In this document: positions 26,015 to 35,371 of the stretch, piece after piece | Layout of the letters: each line of letters begins with the position of its first letter | Numbering within the stretch: position 1 is the first letter of the stretch | Assembly: GCA_963745945.1 (NCBI GenBank) | Contig: CAVUZG010000004.1 | Location: 2,075,302-2,139,301 of the forward strand | Length of the DNA: 64,000 nucleotides | Source: DATFVA01 sp963745945 | Lineage (GTDB): Bacteria; Bacteroidota; Ignavibacteria; Ignavibacteriales; Ignavibacteriaceae | Reading direction: 5' to 3' | Program-made: the position numbers and the translations under genes | The notes under the pieces: generated by a model | Databases searched by the model: none | Told to the model about the DNA's origin: nothing | The model's input: only the letters and a program-made list of their open reading frames with translations

Positions 26015-29000
26015 TCTTATTAGAACTACTATATAACTTATCGCTACTTGTTGCCCTGAGTGTCATCTCGGGTTTTTTATACAAGCGATACCCGGCGTTT
26101 TCCATTAAGGGTAGTATTAGTCAGGGACTTCTCTTTGGAATTGTTGCAATTATTGGCATGTTGAGACCGCTGGTTTTTAGTGAGGGATTAATTTTTGACG
26201 GTCGTTCTGTTGTATTAAGTGTATCTGCTTTATTCTTCGGTCCGGTTTCCGGAGCAATTGCCGGAATCATGGCATTAATTTTTCGTTTATACCAGGGCGG
26301 TTCCGGAACAGTTCCCGGAACATTGGTTATTATCTCCTCGGTAATCATAGGAACGATTTTCTACTTACAAAGAAAGAAGACAAATAAAGAATTAACAGTT
26401 AGCCGTCTACTTTATTTTGGGCTGACTGTTCACATTGCAATGCTTCTTATGATGTTCTCCCTCCCCTTTTCAACAGCAATTTCTGTAATACAGCAAATAG
26501 GAATTCCTGTTATTATTATTTATCCACTGGCAACAATTCTAATTGGCAAGATTCTTATCGATCAGGAAGTGAACAGCAGGGTTTTTGAAGATATAAAAGC
26601 CAATGAATTTAGATATCGGTATATGTTTGCCAATAATCCCCAGCCAATGTTCATTTATGATCTGGAAACTCTGGCATTTCTTGAGATCAATAACTCTGCT
26701 ATCTCGCACTACGGTTATACCAGGGAAGAATTTCTATCAATGACTTTAAAAGATATTTATTCAGCAGAGGATCCTGATACCTTAAAACAGAATATTGAAC
26801 TGACACAAAAATCTCACAATTCCGTTGTTGAATCACGTCATCTGAAAAAGAACGGTGAAATTATTAATGTCGAATTGATTTCTACATCTATTACATTTCA
26901 TAACCGAAATGCCAGACATGTAATGGTAAATGACATCACACACCGTAAGCGGACTGAGCTGGAACGCCAGATAATGTTTGAAATTACTAATGCACTGACA
27001 ACCAATTCAAACCAGGATGACTTGATTAAATTGATACATAGTGCGTTACAGAAAGCAATTTATGCAGAGAATTTCTTCGTTGCTCTTCATGATAAGGATT
27101 CCGGGCTTTATAACTTTCCCTATTTTGCAGATAAATTTGATCCTACCCCTCATCCCGTGGCAATGAAGAAAAGTTGTACCGCTTACGTCTTCCGTACTGG
27201 CAAACCATTACTGCTTACACAAGAGTTATTTGATCAGCTTGTAGCACAGGATGAAGTTGAATTAGTAGGCTCAAACTCACCATCCTGGATTGGTGCACCG
27301 CTTATAACTCAATCCGGCACTATAGGAGTTTTGGTTCTTCAACACTACGAGAAGGAAAATGTATATTCTGAACCCGATGTTGATTTTCTTGTGAGTGTGG
27401 CAAACCAGATTGCTATTGTTATGGAGCGGAAGATTGCTGAAGAGACACTTCGTGAAAGCGAAGAAAAGTTCAGAACTATTTTTAATGAATCCCCAATTGG
27501 TATCGAACTTTACAAAACAGACGGTATGCAGGTGGCAGCAAACAGGGCATCACTAAAAATGTTTGGAATATTAGATCAATCTGAAATACTGGGATTTAAT
27601 TTGTTTGATGGTACCAGCCTTGATGTTGAAAAAACAGAAAAGCTGCACAGGGGAGAATCGGTTGCTTACCAGGTGGTTTTTGACTTTTGAAAAAGTAAAA
27701 CAACTTAAACAGTATAAGACCAACAAGGTTGGGAAAGCCTATTTTGATTATATAATAACGCCTTTGTCAGACAAAAAAAGTAAAACCCTAAATGGTTATC
27801 TATTACAGGTACAGGATATCACTAACCGTAAACAAACAGAAGAAGAGTTACGAAAAGAACGGTTATTACTGAGAACAGTAATTGATAACATCCCGGATTC
27901 AATTTATTGCAAAGACACTTCTCTTAGAAAGACACTTTCCAACAAGAGTGACTTACGTTATATGGGCGTGAATTCGGAAAGCGAAATATTAGGGAAAACC
28001 GATTTTGATTTATATTCCAAAGAACACGCTGAAAAGTCCTTTGCTGTTGATCAAACAGTTATAAATTCCGGTAAATCTATACTCAATACAGAAGAATTAT
28101 TGCTTGATGAAAATGGACAAAAACAATGGCTGCTTACATCAAAGCTGCCAATGAAGGATGAAAAAGGTGAAATAATTGGTATTGTGGGTATAGGCCGCAA
28201 CATCACAGAACGCAGACGTAATGAAGAAGCACTTAGTGAAAGTGAAAGACGATACCGCACGGTTCTTGAGCAATCTATAGAAGCCATCTATCTTTATGAC
28301 TAAAAACCCAAACAGTACTCGAAGCTAATCCAGCATTTTGTGATCTGTTAGGTTATAGTGCCGAAGAGGTAAAAACCTTAACATTATATGATATCGTTGC
28401 CAATGACAAATTCAGCATTGACACTTTCATGCAAAAATTATCATCCACCGGTGGAATGCCATTGGGAGAACGTATTTGGCGCAGAAAAGATGGCTCATCT
28501 GTTCAGGTTGAAGTAACTGCAAATAAGATTGAACTAGGTGGTAGGGAGATATTGTTTTTCGTAGGCCGTGATATTACTGAACGTAAAAGAGCAGAGCAGT
28601 CTCTGAAGGAAAGTGAAATAAAGTTAAATGTCATTCTTCAATCAACGGCTGATGGTATCCTGGCAATTGATGCAAACGGGAAAGTGATAAAAACAAATGA
28701 GCGGTTTGCACAACTCTGGCGTATTCCACAAAGTATAATTGATTCAGGCGATGACAATACCTTATTGGATTCTATTTTAGGGCAATTGATTGACCCGGAT
28801 AAATTTATTTCTAAAGTGAAAATGCTTTACAATTCTTCTGATGAAGATTTGGACAAATTTATTTTAAGGACGGGCGTATTTTTGAAAGATACTCTGCTCC
28901 ACTTGTAATGCCGGATAAATCTTTAGGGCGTGTCTGGTCTTTCCGCGATGTTACCAACCAGAAACATGCAGAAGAAGAAGTAAATCACGAAACAAACAAC

Positions 29001-29701
29001 TTTCAAAACTTAAATGCAGAAAAAGATAAATTTTTTCAATTATTGCACACGATCTGAAAAGTCCTTTCAACGGATTTTTAAATCTGACAGAACTGATGGC
29101 AGAAAGAAGTGACGATTTTTCTCTGGCTGAATTTGCAGAAAACAGTAAATTACTTAACGAATCAGCCCGTAATCTTTACAAACTTTTAGAAAATTTGCTG
29201 ACGTGGGCGCAAATGCAGCGAGACTCAATTACTTTTATTCCAAAAGAATTCAATGTGTCTGATACAATTTGGGAAAATATTGAAATTATTAATCAAAGAG
29301 CTTTACAAAAAGGAATTACCATAATTAATGAAGTTCCGGCCTCTGAGAGAATTTATGCAGATGAAAAAATGGTTGATACAATATTCAGAAATCTTTTATC
29401 TAACGCAGTTAAATTTACAGGAAGAGGCGGAAGAATTTTTATAAAATCTGTGCTATTGGATAATGATATAATAATTACAGTTGAGGATACAGGCATAGGT
29501 ATTCCTGAAAATGATATTGAAAAACTTTTTAAGATAGAAGAAAAAGTCGGCACCAGGGGAACAGAAGGCGAATCCAGCACAGGTTTAGGATTATTGCTCT
29601 GCAAGGAGTTTATCGAAAGAAACGGCGGCAAGATTTGGGTAGAAAGTGAAATAGGGAAGGGCACTAAATTTATTTTCACTTTACTCAAATCAATTTCATA
29701 A
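26011..29701 (+). pseudogene. 5TM-LytS-type multi-PAS/GAF histidine kinase, interrupted by frameshifts
   Basis: The first fragment (26011-27690) has a five-helix 5TMR-LYT sensor (about 1-190; GPVSGAIAGIMALIFRLYQGG), a PAS domain (PMFIYDLETLAFLEINNSA), a GAF domain (about 330-470) and a second PAS. Frames change near 27682 (extra T in a T run), 28300, 28864 (T run) and 29035 (a missing T). Homology continues through two or three more PAS domains (DITERKRAEQSL), a HisKA domain with the expected IIAHDLKSPF, and the ATPase domain (NLLSNAVKFTGRGG, EDTGIGIPEND, STGLGLLLCKEF). Total length would be about 1230 residues. It is an inner-membrane sensor; no response regulator is adjacent. Confidence 0.8.
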
Positions 29702-29754
29702 ATTAATCACTTTTCATAATTAAACCATTCATTTGCTTTTAAATACTACCAAAT

Positions 29755-29842
29755 ACGATCTAATTCCTTTTTCATCCCTTTGGCCGATTGTTTCCCCTTG
29801 CTTCCTCAGGTAGCTTACGATGTGTTTAGTAAAATCTATTTC
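29755..29842 (+). promoter_or_regulatory. Shared intergenic element, copy A (long form)
   Basis: The core TTCCTTTTTCATCCCTTTGG-CCGATTG (29764-29790) is followed by a second conserved part (TTGCTTCCTCAGGTAGCTTA, then TGTGTTTAGTAAAAT) that aligns with copy B at 32611-32700 over about 85 bp. It lies about 96 nt (core end) before the OmpA/TSP3 gene. Confidence 0.6.
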
Positions 29843-29886
29843 GATGAATAACAACCATTTAATTTTTTTAATAAAGTGAGGAAAAA

Positions 29887-31536
29887 ATGAATAAATTAGT
29901 TTACGTTCTGATATTGTTTGGATTGATTGCCATGAGCCAACCTAACCAGGCACAGTTTAAAGATTGGGGAACCAAATTTGGTGCAAGGTATAATATACTT
30001 CTGCCTCAAAACGAATTTCCAAATGTCGGTTTCGGGGAGAATGATAAATTATCATTCATGATTATACAATGTCCTGGTTGCTTGAAGGCTTTGTGGGATT
30101 CGAATTAATACCTGCACTTGAGCTGGATATTAATGCCGGTTATGGTTTTATGCGGGATTTCAATTTAAGGAGAATTACAAATCAGAAATAATTCCTATAA
30201 ATCTTCGTCTAAGAGTCTCTCCTTTTGATCTAAAGGATGGAATCCCTACTTTTATATCGGCGCAGGTATAATGCATTACAGCGTGAAATACCAGGAGGAA
30301 CAAATACAGGTTTCTCCCAATGAAATAAAAGAGGAGGCCTGGGCAGGAATATTCCCGCTTGGTATTGGTGCTGAATTCGCTCTCAGTGATAGGGTGTTGT
30401 TGGATATTTCCCTTGGTGGTGCTTTTACATCTACCACCAACCTCAACAACTTCAACAGTGGAAACAATACAATTGATACTTACATTATCTGGGGGTTGGT
30501 TTAACATTCACCGGTGAAGGATGTCCTTAATACAAAGATATGGATGGGCTGGGTAAATGTGAAGAAGAAAAACTTGGCACAGATCCAAACAATCCGGATA
30601 CAGACGGTGATGGTTTAACTGACGGCGAAGAAGTTCATGGGGTAAATATGGATATAAAAGTGGTCGGAAAACCAGTTCAGACAAAACTTTGTAAGACGGA
30701 TCCTTTAAATCCCGATACAGATGGTGATGGTTTGAAAGATGGTGAAGAGGTAATGAAATATAAGACAGATCCGTTAAATTCTGATACAGATGGTGATGGT
30801 TTGAAAGATGGCGAAGAAGTAATCAGTTATAAAACCGATCCGTTAAATCCTGAGTACGATGGTGACGGATTAAATGACGGAAATGAAGTATTGACGTACA
30901 AAACTAATCCGTTAAATGTTGATACCGATGGTGATGGGTTAAAAGATGGTGAAGAAGTTAATGGAGTAAACGTTGAGTTAAAAGTAGTTGGAAAAGCAGC
31001 TGAGACAAAATTATGCAAGACTGATCCGCTAAATAAGGATACAGATGGTGACGGGTTAAAAGACGGTGAAGAAGTAATGAGTTATAAAACTGATCCGTTA
31101 AATGTTGATACCGATGGTGGAACCATTAATGATGGTATCGAAGTTAACCGTGGTACTGATCCTCTTGATCCTTCAGATGATGTCGTAAAGATAAACGTTC
31201 CAATCGTTCTTGAAGGTATTACTTTTGCTTTCAATAAATCTGAAATTACTCCCAAATCAGATAAAATTCTGATGGGTGCACTTAAGACCCTGCAGATACA
31301 CAAAGATATCGTAGTTGAAATCAGTGGTCATACGGATAATGTAGGCAGCAACGCATACAACCAGAAGCTATCTCTGAGAAGAGCTGAAGCTGTTAAAATT
31401 ATGGCTCGTTGCAAAAGGAATCTCCGCTGATAGAATAATTGCGGTTGGTTATGGTGAAGAACACCCGAGAGTTCCAAACGATACAGAAGATAACAGAAGA
31501 TTGAACAGACGGATCGAGTTCAAACGAATAAAGTAA
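29887..31536 (+). pseudogene. Outer-membrane protein with thrombospondin type 3 repeats and OmpA domain, frameshifted
   Basis: The 5' part has a signal peptide (MNKLVYVLILFGLIAMS, ending NQAQ) and a beta-barrel-like domain (ELDINAGYGFMRDF, YFYIGAGIMHYSVKYQEEQI, FPLGIGAEFALSDRVLLDIS). The frame changes near 30070, 30190, 30240 and 30500-30535. A run of about seven calcium-binding TSP3 repeats (DTDGDGLKDGEEV) spans 30590-31180. The OmpA domain follows (ITFAFNKSEITPKSD, ISGHTDNVGSNAYNQ); an extra A near 31413 shifts the last part (VAKGISADRIIAVGYGEEHP, NRRLNRRIEF). It is probably an outer-membrane protein bound to peptidoglycan. A strong terminator follows. Confidence 0.82.
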
Positions 31537-31559
31537 TAATTTGACCTTATCCAAATTCA

Positions 31560-31583
31560 GGGTGTCTTCGGACACCCTTTTTT
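31560..31583 (+). terminator. Rho-independent terminator with TTCG tetraloop
   Basis: GGGTGTC-TTCG-GACACCC is a perfect 7-bp stem with a cUUCGg-type stable tetraloop, followed by TTTTTT. It ends the OmpA/TSP3 transcript 24 nt after its stop. Confidence 0.92.
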
Positions 31584-31617
31584 ATTTAACCTGAAAAAAA
31601 ATTAAAGGTATCAAACA

Positions 31618-32367
31618 ATGAAAAAATTAAATTTATTGCTACTAATTACATTCATAACCTTATTGGTTACTTCTTGTAATTCTAAAAATGATCCGGTCAC
31701 TCCGACCCCGCAAGGAAATATTTACCTGACATCAAATCCTGCCGGAGCACAAATCTGGAAGGATGGGACAAACACTTCAAAGATAACCCCGGATACTGTT
31801 AAAAATGTAGATGAAGCAAGTCACTCCATTACATTAAAATTACAGGAGTTTAGCGATACGACTTTCTCTGTAAGTGTAAGCGGAGGACAGACGAGTGTTG
31901 TTGCAACCGTAGTTCTTGTTTCAAATATTATGGCAACATTATATGGTCCGGCTAGAATTTATGAAACCGCCGGAACAAACACCGGACAACCAAGCGGACT
32001 GGACCTTTCAAGCGGTAAAGCCTGGGGAGTTAGTTCTGATTCAAGCAGTTTAGTAGATATTTATTACTCCAGCTCGGGATATCTTATTCAGAGTGCAGAT
32101 CTTTATCCGAATCTTATCAGGCAGACATATTTCTTCATAACTTCTAATGCTAATCTTTTTAATGGTGAAGATTCCCCTTTAAAAAACACCGGAACATGGA
32201 CAAATTCCATAACCGACACAATGAGCAATTATGTTTTTCTTTATGACCATGATGGTCACTATTCAAAGCTTAAAATTGTTAACTCGGGTGGCGGCGTACC
32301 CGGAGAACCAGCATGGGTTGAAGTTCAATGGTATTATAATAACACATTACTCGATAACCGTTTTTAA
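31618..32367 (+). CDS. PEGA-domain lipoprotein
   Basis: The 249-residue protein has a lipoprotein signal (lipobox VTSC, Cys about 20) and a PEGA domain at about 33-100: GNIYLTSNPAGAQIWKDGTN, then TPDTVKNVDEASHSITLKL. The C-terminal 140 residues are a beta-rich domain I cannot name (TYFFITSNANLFNGEDS). PEGA domains are surface-layer-like beta modules. It is a single gene between a terminator and a region holding a shared upstream element. A surface or outer-membrane role is inferred from the lipid anchor. Confidence 0.75.
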   Translation: MKKLNLLLLITFITLLVTSCNSKNDPVTPTPQGNIYLTSNPAGAQIWKDGTNTSKITPDTVKNVDEASHSITLKLQEFSDTTFSVSVSGGQTSVVATVVLVSNIMATLYGPARIYETAGTNTGQPSGLDLSSGKAWGVSSDSSSLVDIYYSSSGYLIQSADLYPNLIRQTYFFITSNANLFNGEDSPLKNTGTWTNSITDTMSNYVFLYDHDGHYSKLKIVNSGGGVPGEPAWVEVQWYYNNTLLDNRF

Positions 32368-32435
32368 TTATTAAGAGTTTATAACAGAAATTGTAATAAG
32401 TTCATTGATTTGAATCCGTCTCAAAAAACACTATT

Positions 32436-32460
32436 TGTCAGTCTGAGCTCGTCGAAGGCC
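32436..32460. repeat. Dispersed REP-like fragment
   Basis: TGTCAGTCTGAGCTCGTCGA-AGGCC resembles a dispersed extragenic repeat common in bacterial genomes (GTCAGTCTGAGCTTGTCGAA type). It is related in style, though not in stem sequence, to the palindromes at 8634 and 9171. Confidence 0.5.
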
Positions 32461-32610
32461 TACTTTTTTTTCTGTCCGGTTCTTTTCATTTCCGCCCTGC
32501 AGCTAAAGTGAATAAAGCACAAAAAAGTGAAGGATAAAAACTTCAATAGTTAAAAATAATGAGTTAGTTACTTCCGGAAACCCATAAAGAACATTATTTA
32601 CTCAGACAAA

Positions 32611-32700
32611 AGAATTAAGTCTTTTTTCGTCCCTTTGCCCGATTGATTACCTTTGCGTCTTCACGTAGATTGCTGTGTGTTTCAATAAAGTGATTCTGTA
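32611..32700 (+). promoter_or_regulatory. Shared intergenic element, copy B (long form)
   Basis: The core TCTTTTTTCGTCCCTTTGCC-CGATTG and the downstream half (TTTGCGTCTTCACGTAGATT, TGTGTGTTTCAATAAAGT) align with copy A at 29755 over the whole length. The core ends 139 nt before the DUF4382 lipoprotein start. Confidence 0.6.
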
Positions 32701-32784
32701 AAAATCCCTTACTCAAGCGTATCTGTGTTTGCGAAAAAAATTATTTGCAATTTTAATCAGTTTATTTAAAAAGAAATATTTTCA

Positions 32785-33593
32785 ATGATAAATCAAAAAG
32801 GAAATTTAATTTGGCTGGTTGTTATAGTCATTTCCATAGCCTCAGCCATAATTATTTTCGGTTGTTCGGATTCAACTTCACCCGAAACCGGGGAAGGACA
32901 AATGAAGATAACAATGGTTGATTCCCCGGCAGGTTTTGACCAGGTAAATATAGTAGTAACAAGAGTTGAGGTTCACAGTTCCGGCTCTGATTCAACCAGC
33001 GACTGGTTTGCTAAACGATATATGGCAACTTACGATTTACTTAAATTAAGAAACGGTGCAAGCGTTGTGCTCGGTAACCATTCACTTGATGCCGGGCACT
33101 ATTCACAAATAAGATTAATTATTGGTACAGGAAGCAACATAGTCGTAAACGGAGTTATTATCCTCTTGAAATTCCAAGTGGGCAGCAAACAGGAGTAAAA
33201 CTAAATCATTCATTTGATATACAGGACGGACTTATATACGAATTATTGCTTGATTTTGATGCCGAGCATTCAATTGTACTGACAGGAAACGGACAGTATA
33301 AATTGAAACCTGTTATCAGAGTAACGCCAGTTGTAATCTCCGGAACCATCTCAGGTAAAATAAATCCGGTAAGCGCTGCTGGTTTTATTTATGCAATAAG
33401 CGGAACAGATACCGCACTTACAGTTGCAGAACCTATCACCGGCTCATTCATGTTAATGGCTTTATCAGAGCAGACTTACAGAGTAGAAGTATTCTCTTCA
33501 GACCTTGCATATAATGATACAACCATTACCAATGTAAACGTTATTGCACAGCAGAATAAGAATTTAGGAACGATCAACCTAAGTGTTAAATAA
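32785..33593 (+). pseudogene. DUF4382 lipoprotein, one frameshift
   Basis: The first piece (32785-33198) has a lipoprotein signal (about residues 1-27, IIIFGC) and the DUF4382 start: GQMKITMVDSPAGFDQVNIV, VEVHSSGSDST, LDAGHYSQIRLIIGTGSNIV. The frame changes near 33155 and continues (YPLEIPSGQQTGVKL, then from 33246 LLDFDAEHSIVLTGNGQYKL, KPVIRV), which completes DUF4382. A C-terminal carboxypeptidase-regulatory-like domain follows (ISGKINPVSAAGFIYAISG). It is probably an outer-membrane or surface lipoprotein. It precedes a beta-barrel gene by 29 nt. Confidence 0.8.
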
Positions 33594-33622
33594 ATTAACA
33601 ATCGATAAAGGAAATTTTAGTT

Positions 33623-34120
33623 ATGAAAAAAAATATATTATTTGGTTTATTTTTGGGTTTAATGATAATCTTAGCAAAACCAGTTACGGCTCAGGATCAC
33701 GGATTTGGACTTGGAATAATTATAGGAGAACCAACCGGGTTGAGTGCAAAACTCTGGACATCAAAAGTCAATGCTTTTGATTTTGGACTTGGCGTAGGAT
33801 TGGGTGGTGATCGTATCAAATACAAGGGTTATTATAATAATTCAGGTCGTGTCCATTTTCATATGGATTATCTCTGGCATTCCTTTAATGCAATAATTTC
33901 TACAGAAAGATTTCCCGTGTACTATGGTGTAGGTGGAAGGTTCAATACAGGCGGAGGTTATGACGCTTCTATTGGTGTTAGAGGAGTAATTGGTATAGCA
34001 TGGTTCCCTCATTCAACTCCTATAGATGTGTTTGTTGAGTTGGTCCCGGTTTTTCAACTAACCCCGCTAACCGGGTTGGGATTTGATGCTGGACTGGGAA
34101 TAAGATATTTCTTCGAATAA
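33623..34120 (+). CDS. Small outer-membrane beta-barrel protein
   Basis: The 165-residue protein has a signal peptide (MKKNILFGLFLGLMIILAKP, ending TAQ) and amphipathic strands alternating Gly and aromatic residues (FGLGIIIGEPTGLSAKLW, DFGLGVGLGG, YGVGGRFNTGGG). It ends in a C-terminal Phe-containing strand (GLGIRYFFE). This is the pattern of small eight-strand barrels. The function is unknown. It follows the DUF4382 gene at 29 nt with an AAAGGA site and is probably co-transcribed. Confidence 0.75.
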   Translation: MKKNILFGLFLGLMIILAKPVTAQDHGFGLGIIIGEPTGLSAKLWTSKVNAFDFGLGVGLGGDRIKYKGYYNNSGRVHFHMDYLWHSFNAIISTERFPVYYGVGGRFNTGGGYDASIGVRGVIGIAWFPHSTPIDVFVELVPVFQLTPLTGLGFDAGLGIRYFFE

Positions 34121-34453
34121 ACTTTTGCTCTTCATTTACTAAGAGTGAGTCTGTCAGCGCAATTTTAGTGCCCAGATCATTGTCTGAATATTCTCACAAT
34201 GCATTTTAAATTCTGCAATTCTTCCTGTAAAGGATGTAGTTCCTTTTTCATCCCTTTGGCTGATTTACATAATTACGCCTTCTATGTATTTTCATTAGTA
34301 AGCTGGCAATGAAAAAATAATATACCACACAGCTGAGTTAATAATAAAAAATTCAGAAATGATCTTGAATAAAACTTCCGAAGTCCGCAAAAATCGTGGC
34401 TTTGAGAAAATAATAGTTTAGTTCTAATAATGTTTTGAAAACAGGAGTTGAGA
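34121..34453. other. Intergenic region before the stomatin-like gene
   Basis: No gene is seen. The region contains the best-preserved copy of the shared upstream element (34229-34266) and an AGGAG ribosome site at the right end. Confidence 0.6.
34229..34266 (+). promoter_or_regulatory. Shared intergenic element, copy C
   Basis: AAAGGATGTAGTTCCTTTTT then CATCCCTTTGGCTGATTT. The left AAAGGATG and the right CATCcCTTT can pair, giving a stem with one bulged C around a 12-nt T-rich loop. It lies 187 nt before the SPFH gene at 34454. Confidence 0.6.
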
Positions 34454-35317
34454 ATGGAAGTTCTTTTATATGTTTTTATCCCAATCATCCTTTTGTTTCT
34501 TTTAGGAAGCAGAATTGTCAGACCGACTCAACGAGGTCTGACTGAGCGGCTGGGTAAATACAATCGTTTTGCAAATCCGGGATTTCACTGGATTTTCCCT
34601 TTTGTGGAAAGGATGTACAGAATTAACATCACAGAATCGATGATAAATGCTGAACCTCAGGAAATTATAACTAATGATAATTTAAATGCAAGAGTTGATG
34701 CTCAGGTTTATTTCAAAGTAAAAGCCGATGAAGAGAGTGTAAAAAATTCGATTTACAACGTGAATAATTACATGTACCAGATCGTCAATCTAGCCAGGAC
34801 GACCTTAAGAAATATTATCGGGACACTTACTTTAAAATCTGCCAACAGCGAAAGAGGTAAAATCAATTCGGAGCTTCATAGAACCCTTCTTGATGAAACA
34901 CAAAGCTGGGGAATCGAAATAGTCCGCACAGAATTAAAAGAGATTGACCCCCCACCGGATGTGCAGGAAACAATGAACAAGGTTGTAAAAGCCGAGAATG
35001 AAAAAGTCGCTGCAATTGATTTTGCTTCAGCAAGAGAAACAGTTGCAGACGGAGAAAAACGCGCCAAGATTAAAGAAGCTGAAGGCTACAAGCAATCGAA
35101 AATATTACAGGCAGAAGGAGACGCGGCAGCGATAAAATTAGTGAATGAAGCGGCAGACAAATATTTCGTAGGTAATTCACAACTTTTAAAAAGACTTGAA
35201 ACAGCACAGGCGGCTCTTGAGAATAACGCCAAGATAATAGTTCCCGCCAATCAACAGCTTGTAAATGTTATTGGAGATTTGGCAGGAATAATGCCACAAA
35301 AAAACAAACAAGAGTAG
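34454..35317 (+). CDS. Stomatin/paraslipin-like SPFH protein
   Basis: The start is ATG 34454, 6 nt after AGGAG, not the TTG two codons upstream. The 287-residue protein has one N-terminal membrane helix (about 3-20), then the Band 7 domain with VRPTQRGLTERLGKYNRFAN and GFHWIFPFVERMYRINITE (about 22-180). The coiled-coil region has the stomatin signature of Ala/Glu/Lys repeats (VVKAENEKVAAIDFASARET), and a C-terminal ends near PQKNKQE. Stomatin-like proteins form membrane oligomers, often paired with an NfeD partner; none is adjacent here. It is preceded by a shared upstream element, so stress-linked expression is plausible. Confidence 0.9.
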   Translation: MEVLLYVFIPIILLFLLGSRIVRPTQRGLTERLGKYNRFANPGFHWIFPFVERMYRINITESMINAEPQEIITNDNLNARVDAQVYFKVKADEESVKNSIYNVNNYMYQIVNLARTTLRNIIGTLTLKSANSERGKINSELHRTLLDETQSWGIEIVRTELKEIDPPPDVQETMNKVVKAENEKVAAIDFASARETVADGEKRAKIKEAEGYKQSKILQAEGDAAAIKLVNEAADKYFVGNSQLLKRLETAQAALENNAKIIVPANQQLVNVIGDLAGIMPQKNKQE

Positions 35318-35371
35318 AAAAAATGTAGTAGCTCATAAACGCAATACTTTTTTCAAAAGAAACGGATATTA

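Larger units (their letters stand above)
32368..32784. other. Intergenic region with dispersed repeat and shared upstream element
   Basis: No gene is seen. It holds a REP-like fragment at 32436-32460 and the long-form shared element at 32611-32700. Confidence 0.6.

Noticed and set aside
29781..29802. Sigma-54 promoter in shared element copy A (TGGC...TTGC)
   Set aside because: The spacing between GG and GC is 16 nt instead of 10, and the other copies lack the pattern.
33583..33780. 65-codon open frame starting in the DUF4382 end
   Set aside because: It overlaps the beta-barrel gene at 33623 in another frame; the barrel has a good ribosome site and signal peptide.
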